DNA of 64,000 nucleotides from Pinirhizobacter soli (GTDB lineage: Bacteria; Pseudomonadota; Gammaproteobacteria; Xanthomonadales; Rhodanobacteraceae): the NCBI RefSeq assembly GCF_015905305.1, contig NZ_JADZLQ010000003.1, positions 62,001-126,000 on the forward strand. The letters are read 5' to 3'. Numbering within the stretch: the first letter of the stretch is position 1; each line of letters opens with the position of its first letter. The translations under genes were made by a program, and so were the position numbers. Below are positions 1 to 8,821 of this stretch, one piece after another. The notes below the pieces were generated by a model that was given only the letters and a program-made list of their open reading frames with translations, ran no database searches and had not been told where the DNA came from.

Positions 1-3000
1 CCGCCGATGCTGGGAACACCCGGATGCACGGTCGCGCCTGAGAAGCCATCCAGGGTACCGGCCTGGTTCACGGTCACGCTGCCGGGCAGTGCCTGCATGG
101 CCATCAACGAGCCCGAATTGATTGTCGTGAGGCCTGTATAGGTGTTGGGGCCTTCAAGAATCAGCTCCGCCGAACCGTTCTGCGTAACAGAACCCGTTCC
201 TGAGATCAGCGGGCCGAAAATCGACAGCGAGCTGTCGAACACGAGCGAGCCGTTATTCACCACGTTAGACTCAACTATTGTGGACCCCGTCGTGGCGCCC
301 GGCTGGTTCCCCGTATTGTCGATCTGCAACGTCCCGCGCTGGATTTCGATGGTCGCGGGACTGATGTCGTTGCCAGCCAGCAGCAGCGTCAGTGTTCCCG
401 TGCCGGCCTGAACGAGGGAGCCGTTGAACCCTTGCGTGTTCTCGCTCGTGATCGTGCCATTGAATACCACGTCATCACTACGGTCGAACACGAGGCTGCC
501 GTGGTAGACGTCGATGGGTAGCGTGGACCCGATCCAGCCTGTCGTACCTCCATCGCCAATCTGCAAGGTTCCGCCATTGATCGAGAGGGAACGTGGCGTC
601 AGATCGTCGTTGTCGATCACCCAGGTTCCGGCCGTCGGGCCGGTCATGAAACCATTGAACGTGGTGTGGCCGAGGACCGCCTGCGAATAGGACTGCGTGA
701 TTCCCGCCACACCGTTCAGCGTCAGGGACGACATGTTATTCGTGCCAATACCCAGGTCGCCGTGGATCGTACCCCCGGGCGACAAGGTCACGTTATTGCT
801 CGAGGTGGGGAAGAGCTGTACGTTGCCGATGATCGTTCCAGCGTTCGACAGGGTCACGCCTCCGTCGATATTGCTCGGTGTATACGCGTTCGAGTCGACA
901 TAGATGGCGCAGTTTCCGGTCGCGCAGTCCACCGCCGTGGGCACGGTTGTTTCTATCGTCGAGCCGGCGCCGTTGGTGACATTGCCACCGTGTTGCATGT
1001 AGAGCGCCGTCGTCGGGCTCGAAATCGTGGCGCCGCCGGTATTGGTGACACTGCCGCTATTGCCCAGGATTTGCACGGCCATGCCGCTGGCGGACGTGAT
1101 CGTGCTGCCGGCGCCATCATTGCTGACGCTGCCGCCATTCAGAAGCTTGACGGCGCCAAGGCCGCCGCTCACGGTTCCGCCCGCTGTGTTCGTGACACTT
1201 ACGGCCCCGCCGTAGACAGCGATGCCCGCAACGGATCGGATGATGCTGCCGACGCCGTCATTGCCGACCTGGCCGCTATAATCCAGTTCCGCGGCAAAGT
1301 CCCCACCTTCGACCAGTCCGCCGGTGCTGTTCATCACTGAGGCTGAGTCGCCAGTGAGCAGGATGCCCGCATGATTGCCCGAAATATGCGCGCCATCATG
1401 ATTCAACACCTGGGTGTTACCACCGTAGGTGAAGTTGCTATCGATGCCGATGTTTACGTTGCCGCCCACCGTTCCAGCGTTGTCCACGACGCCATTTCCC
1501 TGCAGCACGATGTGGTTCTCTATCGCGATGCCGTGGTCCACCTGCAATGTGGATGCCGGGTTGAAGTATTGGTGATCATTGGCGTTGCCAACCGTGACAT
1601 CTCCGCCGCCGAGGGTTGCACCCAGGTCGAGGATCAGCGTGCCGGCTTTCACCATCGTGCCACCGCTGTACGTGCTCTGGCCGATAAGCGTGAGTGAGCC
1701 CGCGCCGTCTTTCACCAGATTGCCCGTGCCGCTCACGGTTCCCGCGTATCCCGCGTTGTCGCTTCGGTTGAATGCAAGCGTCGCGTTGTCGGTGACATCA
1801 CCCATGATCGAGCCGGTAGCGCCGCCGTTGCCGACCTGCAGCGTGCCGCCGCTGATCGTGGTGCCTCCGGTGTACGTATTGTTGCCACCCAGCACCAAGG
1901 TACCGGCGTCGGTCTTGACCAGCATCGTGGATCCGGCAAGCACGCTGTTGATCGTGGCGGTATAGCCTGCGCCGGCCTGGGTGCCGTCGCCGACACGGAA
2001 GATCGACTGCGAGCTATTCGCCTGGGTACTGCCACTCAGTTGTATAGCGTCGCCCTGAATCAAATAGCCATTGGCGGCAAACTGCATGCCGCCCGCGTTC
2101 ACGGGGCCGTTGGCATCGCTCACTGTCACGGTGCCCGGCGTGCCCTGGAAGATGGCGAACGTGCCGTTGTTGAAGCGCGAGTTCACGGCCCCACTGGCGT
2201 CGGTCCAGCTCGTGTCCGGCCCGCCTGCCACCCAGTTGCCACTGCCGCCGTCGATCACGTTGTTGCCCTTCGGGCCCGCACCGTCCCAGAAGCTGAAATT
2301 CATGCCCTGGGTATCGATCAGGTTCACCTGGTGGGCGACGCCGGTCTGCAGGGCCCAAATGGTGGACGACAGTGAGCCGAGGGACAGACCGTTATCTACC
2401 AGGCTGCCGTCGTAGTTGATGAGGCGATGCACACCCGGGCCAAGATCGCCACCGGAGGCCACATTGACGTTGAGCGTGCCAGCAAGGGTAAGGTTACCCT
2501 TGACGTTGATGAGGTCGCTGGCCTGCGTGCCACCAGAGGCCTGGGCAAAATCAAAATTCAGCTGGGAGCCTGCATTCAGTTGCGAGGCGGCGGTGAGGAT
2601 CAGGTTGCCGTTGATGGTCAGCGTGCCAATGCTGCCCTGCTGGCCGGGCGCGAGTGTCGCGTTGCTGCCAACGGTGACATCGCCGCCAATGATGCCGCTG
2701 CCACCCAGCGTGGCGCCGGGTGCGACGGTGGTCGCGCCCTTTGCCGCGGACTGGTTACCGTTGACGTAGAGCGAGCCCGCATTCACTTGGGTTGCGCCCG
2801 TGTACGTGTTGGTCCCCGTGAGCGCCAGGGTGCCGTCGCCGCCCTTCACTACATCGACCGAGCCGCCGAGGTTATCGGCGACGGTGGTGGTCGCGTTGGC
2901 ACCGACGTCGATCGCCCCGCCGGAGTAGCCGGCGGGTGTACCCGGATTGGTCGGGGGCGATGGGGTCGACTTGACGTTGCTTCCGCCACCTCCACCGCCA

Positions 3001-3110
3001 CACGCCGAGAGGCCTAGTGCCATCATCACGGCCAGGGCGAGTGCGCCCGGCGTATTCCATTTGCCCACGATCATCCGATCGGATGCTCCCGCTCCGCGCC
3101 ATGCTTCCAT
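1..3110 (-). CDS. Autotransporter-type adhesin with PATR repeats, lipoprotein-like N-terminus (3' end beyond the window)
   Basis: The reading frame is open from an ATG at 3110 to the left edge, about 1036 codons with no stop, so the C-terminus (presumably a beta-barrel) lies outside. A GGGGGGA ribosome site sits 6 bases before this ATG; an ATG at 3074 is the alternative. The N-terminus carries a hydrophobic segment ending in the lipobox LSAC (Cys37 from 3110) followed by a Gly-rich linker. The body is Gly/Thr/Asn-rich beta-helix sequence with at least four autotransporter-associated strand repeats of the form GTL-L-G-NTYTGGTT---GTL, near 2855-2760, 1930-1825, 1720-1635 and 195-100. Such repeats belong to type V surface passenger domains. 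It is probably exported and displayed on the cell surface. Lipidation is inferred from the lipobox only. It is divergent from the LysR gene at 3387. Confidence 0.85.
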   Translation of the reverse strand, partial: MEAWRGAGASDRMIVGKWNTPGALALAVMMALGLSACGGGGGGSNVKSTPSPPTNPGTPAGYSGGAIDVGANATTTVADNLGGSVDVVKGGDGTLALTGTNTYTGATQVNAGSLYVNGNQSAAKGATTVAPGATLGGSGIIGGDVTVGSNATLAPGQQGSIGTLTINGNLILTAASQLNAGSQLNFDFAQASGGTQASDLINVKGNLTLAGTLNVNVASGGDLGPGVHRLINYDGSLVDNGLSLGSLSSTIWALQTGVAHQVNLIDTQGMNFSFWDGAGPKGNNVIDGGSGNWVAGGPDTSWTDASGAVNSRFNNGTFAIFQGTPGTVTVSDANGPVNAGGMQFAANGYLIQGDAIQLSGSTQANSSQSIFRVGDGTQAGAGYTATINSVLAGSTMLVKTDAGTLVLGGNNTYTGGTTISGGTLQVGNGGATGSIMGDVTDNATLAFNRSDNAGYAGTVSGTGNLVKDGAGSLTLIGQSTYSGGTMVKAGTLILDLGATLGGGDVTVGNANDHQYFNPASTLQVDHGIAIENHIVLQGNGVVDNAGTVGGNVNIGIDSNFTYGGNTQVLNHDGAHISGNHAGILLTGDSASVMNSTGGLVEGGDFAAELDYSGQVGNDGVGSIIRSVAGIAVYGGAVSVTNTAGGTVSGGLGAVKLLNGGSVSNDGAGSTITSASGMAVQILGNSGSVTNTGGATISSPTTALYMQHGGNVTNGAGSTIETTVPTAVDCATGNCAIYVDSNAYTPSNIDGGVTLSNAGTIIGNVQLFPTSSNNVTLSPGGTIHGDLGIGTNNMSSLTLNGVAGITQSYSQAVLGHTTFNGFMTGPTAGTWVIDNDDLTPRSLSINGGTLQIGDGGTTGWIGSTLPIDVYHGSLVFDRSDDVVFNGTITSENTQGFNGSLVQAGTGTLTLLLAGNDISPATIEIQRGTLQIDNTGNQPGATTGSTIVESNVVNNGSLVFDSSLSIFGPLISGTGSVTQNGSAELILEGPNTYTGLTTINSGSLMAMQALPGSVTVNQAGTLDGFSGATVHPGVPSIG

Positions 3111-3386
3111 TTCGTATCCCCCCTGGTAGCGGCATCTTGCCGTAACCGTCTGACGCATACCAGTGGGCACGGACGCAGCACCAAGTTGTCCCTGCCCGTT
3201 CGTAAGAACATGCGCGCGTGTGGGCGCCGATGGCTGGTTGCACAAAATCAGAATCGATCAACAGGGGAATGAAGATGAAGATATGGTTGGCGGTTTCGCG
3301 GATGCGCGCGGAGGGAATTCCGCGTATCGAGCCGATGAGGGCTTTGCATCTCGATCCTTGTATGCTTATTCCAAAGGAGCATAAAT

Positions 3387-4289
3387 ATGGATCGCCTAGC
3401 CTCCCTCGAGATCTTCGTTCGGGTTATCGAAACGGGATCCTTTTCCGCAGCAGCGCGATACCAGGGTATCGGGCAACCGGCCGCTTCCAAGGCCATCAGC
3501 CAGCTTGAGGAATGGCTGGGGGTACGGCTGTTGCTGCGCTCGACCAGAAACCTGACACCCACCGAGGCCGGGCTTAGTTTCTACCAGCATGCCAAACGGA
3601 CGGTGGAGGACGCCGATGAAGCCGTGCGAGCGGCGCGAGGATCCGCGAGCGGCCTGGATGGCCGCCTGCGGGTGTCGGCACCGGTCTGCTTTGCCAGGCT
3701 CCACATCATCCCGCAGCTTCAACGTTTCCTGGACAAACACCCCGACCTCGATCTCGACCTCAGGCTGGACGAGCGCCACGTCGACCTTGTGGACGAGGGG
3801 ATAGACGTCGCCCTGCGCATGGGAGACCTGGCGGATTTCTCCATGCCGGCCCGCAGGATCGGCCAGGCTCGACGTTTGTTGATAGCCACGCCCGCCTACC
3901 TCGCGCAGCATGGAACGCCGTCCTCGCCCAGTGAGCTTCTAGACCATCAGCTGGTGATCTATACGCATGATGGAGTCGGCGAAGCCTGTACGTTTCGACG
4001 GGAAACCGAGGAGGCCACCATCACTCCAAGGGGCCGCATCAGCATCACGGCTTCCGAGGGCGTGCGCGCAGCCGTCCTGGCCGACATCGGCTTGACGATC
4101 GCATCGGAATGGTCGTTCACACCGGAATTGGTTTCAGGTGCCGTCGTCCCCGTCATGGTGGATTGGGTCCTCGCGCCGGTTGCGCTCTCCGCCGTCTTCC
4201 CTACTGGCCGGCTGGTGAGCGCCAAAGCCCGGGAATTCATCGCCTTCGTCGAAAGCTGCCTTCAGCCGCGCGCCGCACTCGCCGCCTGA
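3387..4289 (+). CDS. LysR-family transcriptional regulator
   Basis: The 300-residue product has the standard LysR layout: an N-terminal winged helix-turn-helix (about residues 1-60, beginning MDRLASLEIFVRVIETGSFS) and a substrate-binding effector domain (about 90-290). The start is fixed by AAGGAG at 3374-3379, seven bases before the ATG. It resembles the cytoplasmic DhcR/CrgA-type subgroup that often controls an adjacent oxidoreductase. The quinone-type oxidoreductase at 4428 follows on the same strand after 138 bases and the adhesin at 3110 lies divergently, so either could be its target. The inducer cannot be predicted. Confidence 0.93.
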   Translation: MDRLASLEIFVRVIETGSFSAAARYQGIGQPAASKAISQLEEWLGVRLLLRSTRNLTPTEAGLSFYQHAKRTVEDADEAVRAARGSASGLDGRLRVSAPVCFARLHIIPQLQRFLDKHPDLDLDLRLDERHVDLVDEGIDVALRMGDLADFSMPARRIGQARRLLIATPAYLAQHGTPSSPSELLDHQLVIYTHDGVGEACTFRRETEEATITPRGRISITASEGVRAAVLADIGLTIASEWSFTPELVSGAVVPVMVDWVLAPVALSAVFPTGRLVSAKAREFIAFVESCLQPRAALAA

Positions 4290-4427
4290 GTTAAAGAGGC
4301 GATGCTCGACCATTCATGCTGATTTGGAATGAGCGCTAGTCCAGACCATCGGCTAGTTACGCGCATCGGGCGGACCTATCTTTATTCGAGCGATCGCAAT
4401 TCCGCGACGCTGGAAAGAAGGTGGCCC

Positions 4428-5417
4428 ATGTCCCGCATTGTCCGTTTCGCCGCGTCCGGCGGCCCCGAAGTCCTTGCATTTGAAGATGTGGTTGTTCCCG
4501 ACGCCGGTCCCGGCGAGGTCCGTATCCAGGTCAAGGCGATCGGCATCAACCGCGCGGAGGCGATGTTCCGCGAGGATGCGTATATCGAGTCGCCCAACTT
4601 GCCAGCGCAACTCGGTTATGAGGCTGCTGGCGTCATCGATTCCATCGGCGAGGGCGTGACCGGATTTGAGCTCGGTGACGTAGTCAGCACTATTCCAGCT
4701 TTCTCGATGAATCAGTACGGCATGTACGGCGAGGTGGTCCTTGCGCCGATCCATGCCGTCGTCAAGCATCCGCCATCGCTCTCCCATGAGGAGGCAGCGT
4801 CGGTCTGGATGATGTTCGTCACTGCGTATGGCGCCCTGATTGAGAGTGCCAAACTCACGCCGCAAGACGTGGTGTTGATTCCTGCCGCCTCGAGTAGCGT
4901 CGGTCTTGCCGCCATCCAGATTGCCAATCTCGTCGGTGCGACTCCCATTGCGCTGACACGCACCCGGGCCAAGCGCCAACAACTGCTCGAGGCTGGCGCC
5001 AAGCATGTCATCGTCACCGGCGAGGAGGATCTGGTCGCGGAAGTGCTGAAGATCACGAACGGCAATGGCGCGCGCGTCATTTTCGATCCCGTCGGCGGCG
5101 CCTCCTTTCCGAAGCTGATGGAAGTCCTGGCCGTCGAGGGAATCATTCTTCTCTATGGGGCGCTCGACGATGGGGCCACTTCGATTCCCGTCCTCGACTT
5201 CCTGGCGAAGCGACAGACGATCAAGGCCCACAATATTTGGCAGACCAGCGGCGATCCCACCCGCTTAAAGGAGTCGGTCCGCTATATCGTTCAAGGATTC
5301 GCCAGCGACGCGTTGAAGCCCGTCATCGACAGGGTCTTCCCCTTCGACGAGATCGTGGAGGTTCACCGGTACCTCGAGGCCAACGGCCAGTTCGGGAAGG
5401 TTGTGGTAACGGTGTGA
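4428..5417 (+). CDS. Zinc-independent alcohol dehydrogenase/quinone oxidoreductase (MDR family)
   Basis: The 329-residue product belongs to the medium-chain dehydrogenase/reductase superfamily, quinone oxidoreductase branch. It has an N-terminal GroES-like domain (FAASGGPEVLAFEDV, and GYEAAGVIDSIGEGV near residue 65) and a Rossmann NAD(P)H-binding segment around residue 150 (AASSSVGLAAIQIANLVGA). The cysteine ligands of structural zinc in classical alcohol dehydrogenases are not apparent. The frame is open from 4329, but ATG 4428 has AGAAGGTGG just upstream and matches the usual family start. It probably reduces quinones or enones with NADPH in the cytoplasm. It lies downstream of a LysR gene and ends 3 bases from the convergent receptor gene. 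Confidence 0.88.
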   Translation: MSRIVRFAASGGPEVLAFEDVVVPDAGPGEVRIQVKAIGINRAEAMFREDAYIESPNLPAQLGYEAAGVIDSIGEGVTGFELGDVVSTIPAFSMNQYGMYGEVVLAPIHAVVKHPPSLSHEEAASVWMMFVTAYGALIESAKLTPQDVVLIPAASSSVGLAAIQIANLVGATPIALTRTRAKRQQLLEAGAKHVIVTGEEDLVAEVLKITNGNGARVIFDPVGGASFPKLMEVLAVEGIILLYGALDDGATSIPVLDFLAKRQTIKAHNIWQTSGDPTRLKESVRYIVQGFASDALKPVIDRVFPFDEIVEVHRYLEANGQFGKVVVTV

Positions 5418-5420
5418 CAG

Positions 5421-7877
5421 TTAGAACGTGTAGCGAACACTGCCATACCAGTAAGCGCCGTTGCTGCCGATCGGTGAAATCACATCGTAGGGAAAGTTTC
5501 CGCCGTAGTTGATGTCGCTATCCGACCGCGTCGGATATTGGTTGGTGATGTTGTCGCCACCCAGGGAGAAACTAAGTCGAGGTGTGGCGTGGAACTGCAC
5601 CTCGGCGTCCAGCTGGAACCTTGGCACGTAGGTTTGCGTAGGCTCGAATCCATCGCCGAAATCGAATACGCGGGTGGTCGCACCTTGCCGGGTAACGCGT
5701 CCGAGCAGGCCCCAGCGCTCGTTATCCCATCGCGCCGTAAAACTTCCACGCTGGCGCGGTGCGGCGTCGGTCAACGTATTGCGCGCTTCCACACCGAACA
5801 GCACGTTATCCGCACCCGCGGCCAGCAAGGCGGCAGGCGTCGCCTGCACGCTGCGAATCTGCGTGTTGTTGTGGCTGTACGCGAGGGTCAGCAGCAGCTT
5901 TCCGGCGGCAACGGCTTGGTGGTAGTTGCCCACGGCCTCTGCACCGCGAGTGATCGTGTTCACGGCATTGGTGAAGAACTGTACGCTTTGCACACCGGGA
6001 ACGCCGAAGTTCTGCTCGATATATTGCTCCAGGCCATCATTGTCGATTGTCTCGGACAAGGTGACGCGATGATCGATGGCGATCTGGTAGGCATCGACGG
6101 AAAAGTCGAATGCATCGCCTAATTGCCCAGTCAGGCCCAGGCTGAAATTACGCGCCTTTTCCGGACGGAGTGACTGCGCGCCCAGATCGCGCGCCAGTGG
6201 GTTGTTGACGGAAAGAATGCGGCCGGTGACCAGCTTGCCGTCCGCACCGTAGCCGGTGGTGGTCGCCTCGTAACCCACTTGGCTGAGCGAGGGTGCGCGA
6301 AGGTTGTTGGAGGCGGCGCCGCGCAAGGCGAAGCCCGGGGTGAATTCCCAGCGCGCGCTCAATTTGCCGCTCCAGTTGCCGCCAAAGTCGCTGTAGTGCT
6401 CGTACCGGCCTGCCGCGTCAACGAATACGTTATCCGTCAGGTCGCTGGAAGCTTCCGCATACGCGGCCTGGACGTGGCGCGACAGGTCGGCCCGGTCCTG
6501 CGGCTGCAGGCCACCACCGGCCTGGGCTCCCGCTGGGGCGTCTATCGGGCCCACGGCATAGGACGCCGGGTCACCCGCGCCGGTGGAGAAGTGCTCGCGA
6601 CGGTATTCCCCGCCCACGGCGAGGGTCCATGGCCTGCCGGCGATGTCGAACTGGCGGTTCGCGTCGACATTGGCCGTACCCTGATTGAAAGCGTAGCTAC
6701 CGATGTGGAAGTCGGTCGGGCTGGCCGTACCCAGGGATGCGTTGAGGGAATGCCTCAGGTCGTAGTCAAATGCATTCCTGCCCCAGTTGAGGCTACCGTC
6801 GTAGTTCCATTCGCCGGCCGTCCCGCGGATACCTCCGGCCGTCTGCAAGTCACGGTTGTGTCCGAGTGACTGCGGCAGATAGCCATCGGGGTAGATCGAT
6901 GGAACGTTGGCGCTGCTATCCGGGTAGCGGAAGTAGTTGTCACCCGTGGTATGCCGTTGCGTGTAGGTGCCAAAGCCATACAAGCTCGCGTGGTCATTCA
7001 ACGGAAGCTCGCCGTTGAACCAGCCGTTGTAGCTTTCGTTGGGAGGATCCCCCGCGGCGTAGTTTCGTCTGCCCTGCAACGCCAGGTTCGCCGGCGTCGG
7101 ATCGGCGATGAAATCGGGCACGGTGTCGTAGCCCGCGCGGTTGGTGCCGGCATGATGGCTGGTTTCCACGCCCGCGTGCAGAAATCCCGCGTCGCCTAGC
7201 CGGGTGCCGAAGTCGGCGGACGCGTATCCACCCTGGCCATCGGTGATGGTGCGATCGGTGGGTGTGAATTTTGTATGGTAGGCACCATAGTTCGCCGAGA
7301 CCTCGCCTCCGCTCGGTGCGTCCTTCAGGATGATGTTCACGACGCCGGCAATGGCATCGGAACCATACTGTGCTCCGGCACCATCACGTAGCACCTCGAC
7401 GCGTTTGATCGCGCTGATGGGAATGGCGTTGAAGTCCACCGGCGTCGTGCCATTACCGATCTTGGTATCGGTGTTCACCAGGGCGGAGGTGTGAAAACGC
7501 TTGCCGTTGACCAGCACCAGCACCTCGTCCGGCGACAATCCCCGCAGCTGCGCAGACCGCACATGGTCCGACCCTCCAGAATTCGACTGGCGCGGAAAAT
7601 TGAACGACGGCAACAGCACGGCAAGGGCCGCGCCCAGTTCGCCATTCACGGCACCCGCGCTCCGAAGGTCTTCCTGGGTAAGCACATCAACGGGAACCGG
7701 CGAGTCCAGCGACGTACGGTTGCTTGCACGAACCCCCGTCACCACCACTTGGTCGAGCGTCTTGACCTGCCCTGCCTCGGCACTGGCCTGGGCGCCAGCA
7801 GGCGACGACAGTGCGGCACTGCCGAGGACAAATGCGAACGAACACGCACGCCGAAGCGCGTTGGCGGGATGAGTCAT
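5421..7877 (-). CDS. TonB-dependent outer-membrane receptor
   Basis: The 818-residue product begins with a signal peptide (basic start, hydrophobic core, cleavage near AGAQA), followed by a TonB-box-like LDQVVVTG and a plug domain of about 120 residues (including EVLRDGAGAQYGSDAIAGVV). A long beta-barrel with NLRAPSLSQVG follows and ends in YWYGSVRYTF, with the aromatic terminus typical of outer-membrane proteins. These receptors take up siderophores, glycans or other bulky nutrients using energy from TonB-ExbBD. The frame is open to 7916, but ATG 7877 starts directly at the signal peptide and has AAGAGAT upstream. The substrate is not predictable; no FecI/FecR pair or uptake operon lies beside it. 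Confidence 0.93.
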   Translation of the reverse strand: MTHPANALRRACSFAFVLGSAALSSPAGAQASAEAGQVKTLDQVVVTGVRASNRTSLDSPVPVDVLTQEDLRSAGAVNGELGAALAVLLPSFNFPRQSNSGGSDHVRSAQLRGLSPDEVLVLVNGKRFHTSALVNTDTKIGNGTTPVDFNAIPISAIKRVEVLRDGAGAQYGSDAIAGVVNIILKDAPSGGEVSANYGAYHTKFTPTDRTITDGQGGYASADFGTRLGDAGFLHAGVETSHHAGTNRAGYDTVPDFIADPTPANLALQGRRNYAAGDPPNESYNGWFNGELPLNDHASLYGFGTYTQRHTTGDNYFRYPDSSANVPSIYPDGYLPQSLGHNRDLQTAGGIRGTAGEWNYDGSLNWGRNAFDYDLRHSLNASLGTASPTDFHIGSYAFNQGTANVDANRQFDIAGRPWTLAVGGEYRREHFSTGAGDPASYAVGPIDAPAGAQAGGGLQPQDRADLSRHVQAAYAEASSDLTDNVFVDAAGRYEHYSDFGGNWSGKLSARWEFTPGFALRGAASNNLRAPSLSQVGYEATTTGYGADGKLVTGRILSVNNPLARDLGAQSLRPEKARNFSLGLTGQLGDAFDFSVDAYQIAIDHRVTLSETIDNDGLEQYIEQNFGVPGVQSVQFFTNAVNTITRGAEAVGNYHQAVAAGKLLLTLAYSHNNTQIRSVQATPAALLAAGADNVLFGVEARNTLTDAAPRQRGSFTARWDNERWGLLGRVTRQGATTRVFDFGDGFEPTQTYVPRFQLDAEVQFHATPRLSFSLGGDNITNQYPTRSDSDINYGGNFPYDVISPIGSNGAYWYGSVRYTF

Positions 7878-8215
7878 GGGCGATCTCTTGGGGTAGTCGC
7901 GACCGCCGTGCGGCACGCGAATGCGGCGGCAGGCGTAGTGGCTTTCAGCCTTAAACGTCGAGCGGCACGTCCGCTACGGCGTCAGCCCGGACAACATCGG
8001 CCCATCGCGCCGCCATGCGGCACGCGATTGGACAGAACGTTGCAGTGTGCGGTGGGCAACAAAGTGTATCCCCGGGGTACGACTGGCAGTGGGCCGGCCG
8101 GCAGAGCGCCGGTAGCCATTTGTTGCACCGCACGAGCGCGTTGTCAAGCCCCTTTACCGAAGCAAAAAGAAGGCTAGCCGTCCAAACCAGGATGGTCAGG
8201 CACCTGGATGCGGGT
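7878..8215. other. Intergenic region between the RDD gene and the TonB-dependent receptor gene
   Basis: This 338-base stretch contains no convincing gene. Open frames here overlap the RDD gene and look like shadows. It should contain the receptor promoter: a TTGACA hexamer is present on the minus strand at 8142-8147, but I see no well-spaced -10 partner. Short GC-rich inverted repeats are visible near 8090-8115 without a T-run, so no terminator is called. Confidence 0.4.
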
Positions 8216-8821
8216 TCAGTCCGCCGGCAAGGCCGGAGGCTCTGGAGCCACGTCGGCGACATCTGGCGACTGCGCCTTGCGAACCACCACCGTCCCGGCA
8301 ATGAAGTCGTGGATTGTGCGACGCTCGCTGTTGGTGAGCATGACGATCAGTAGCCCGAGGCCCCAGAGACGAGTTAGTCCTATCACCCACGAATACCAAC
8401 TCGGTGAAAGCGCAAGCAGGGACACGTTCCGATGACGCCAGTCGAGCGACGCGTAATCGGCGTCGGTTATTGTCAGCGCCGCCACGACCAGGGCAAGGAA
8501 GCTGCAAATGGACAGGAACAGGTAGACGATGTAACGGAGCAAGGCCTGCTGGTAGCTGACAGGGAGTCCATTCACACGAACGATTCGCAAGCCGACAAGC
8601 AACTTGCCGGGCGTGCCACCAAACCGCGTCACGAGATAAACGTGATACCCGAGGTTGAACAGCAATAGAAGCACTATCGATACAACATAGGCCTCGCGCC
8701 CCAGGCCACCCAACGCGATGTGCAGGGCAAGGACTGGGAGCAGGACGACGACATCAAGTAGCTGCGCGCCGACGCGGCGCCAGAACGTCGAGTAGATCAT
8801 GGGGGAACTCTGGGCTATCAC
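8216..8821 (-). CDS. RDD-family membrane protein
   Basis: The 201-residue product has hydrophobic segments at about residues 18-38, 43-63, 95-120 and 145-165. RDD family marks are visible: FWRRVGAQLLDVVVLL at the start (the R..D pattern) and GGTPGKLLVGLRIV after the second segment. RDD proteins are polytopic inner-membrane proteins, some implicated in ion exchange; this one's role is unknown. The start is a GTG at 8821 that overlaps the stop of the rhomboid gene (GTGA), with GAGAGG upstream, which implies translational coupling. An ATG at 8800 is the alternative. Confidence 0.85.
   Translation of the reverse strand: MIAQSSPMIYSTFWRRVGAQLLDVVVLLPVLALHIALGGLGREAYVVSIVLLLLFNLGYHVYLVTRFGGTPGKLLVGLRIVRVNGLPVSYQQALLRYIVYLFLSICSFLALVVAALTITDADYASLDWRHRNVSLLALSPSWYSWVIGLTRLWGLGLLIVMLTNSERRTIHDFIAGTVVVRKAQSPDVADVAPEPPALPAD

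Noticed and set aside
7951-8301. 116-codon minus-strand frame upstream of the TonB-dependent receptor
   Set aside because: It overlaps the end of the RDD gene in another frame, is Cys/Pro/Arg-rich and has no ribosome site.
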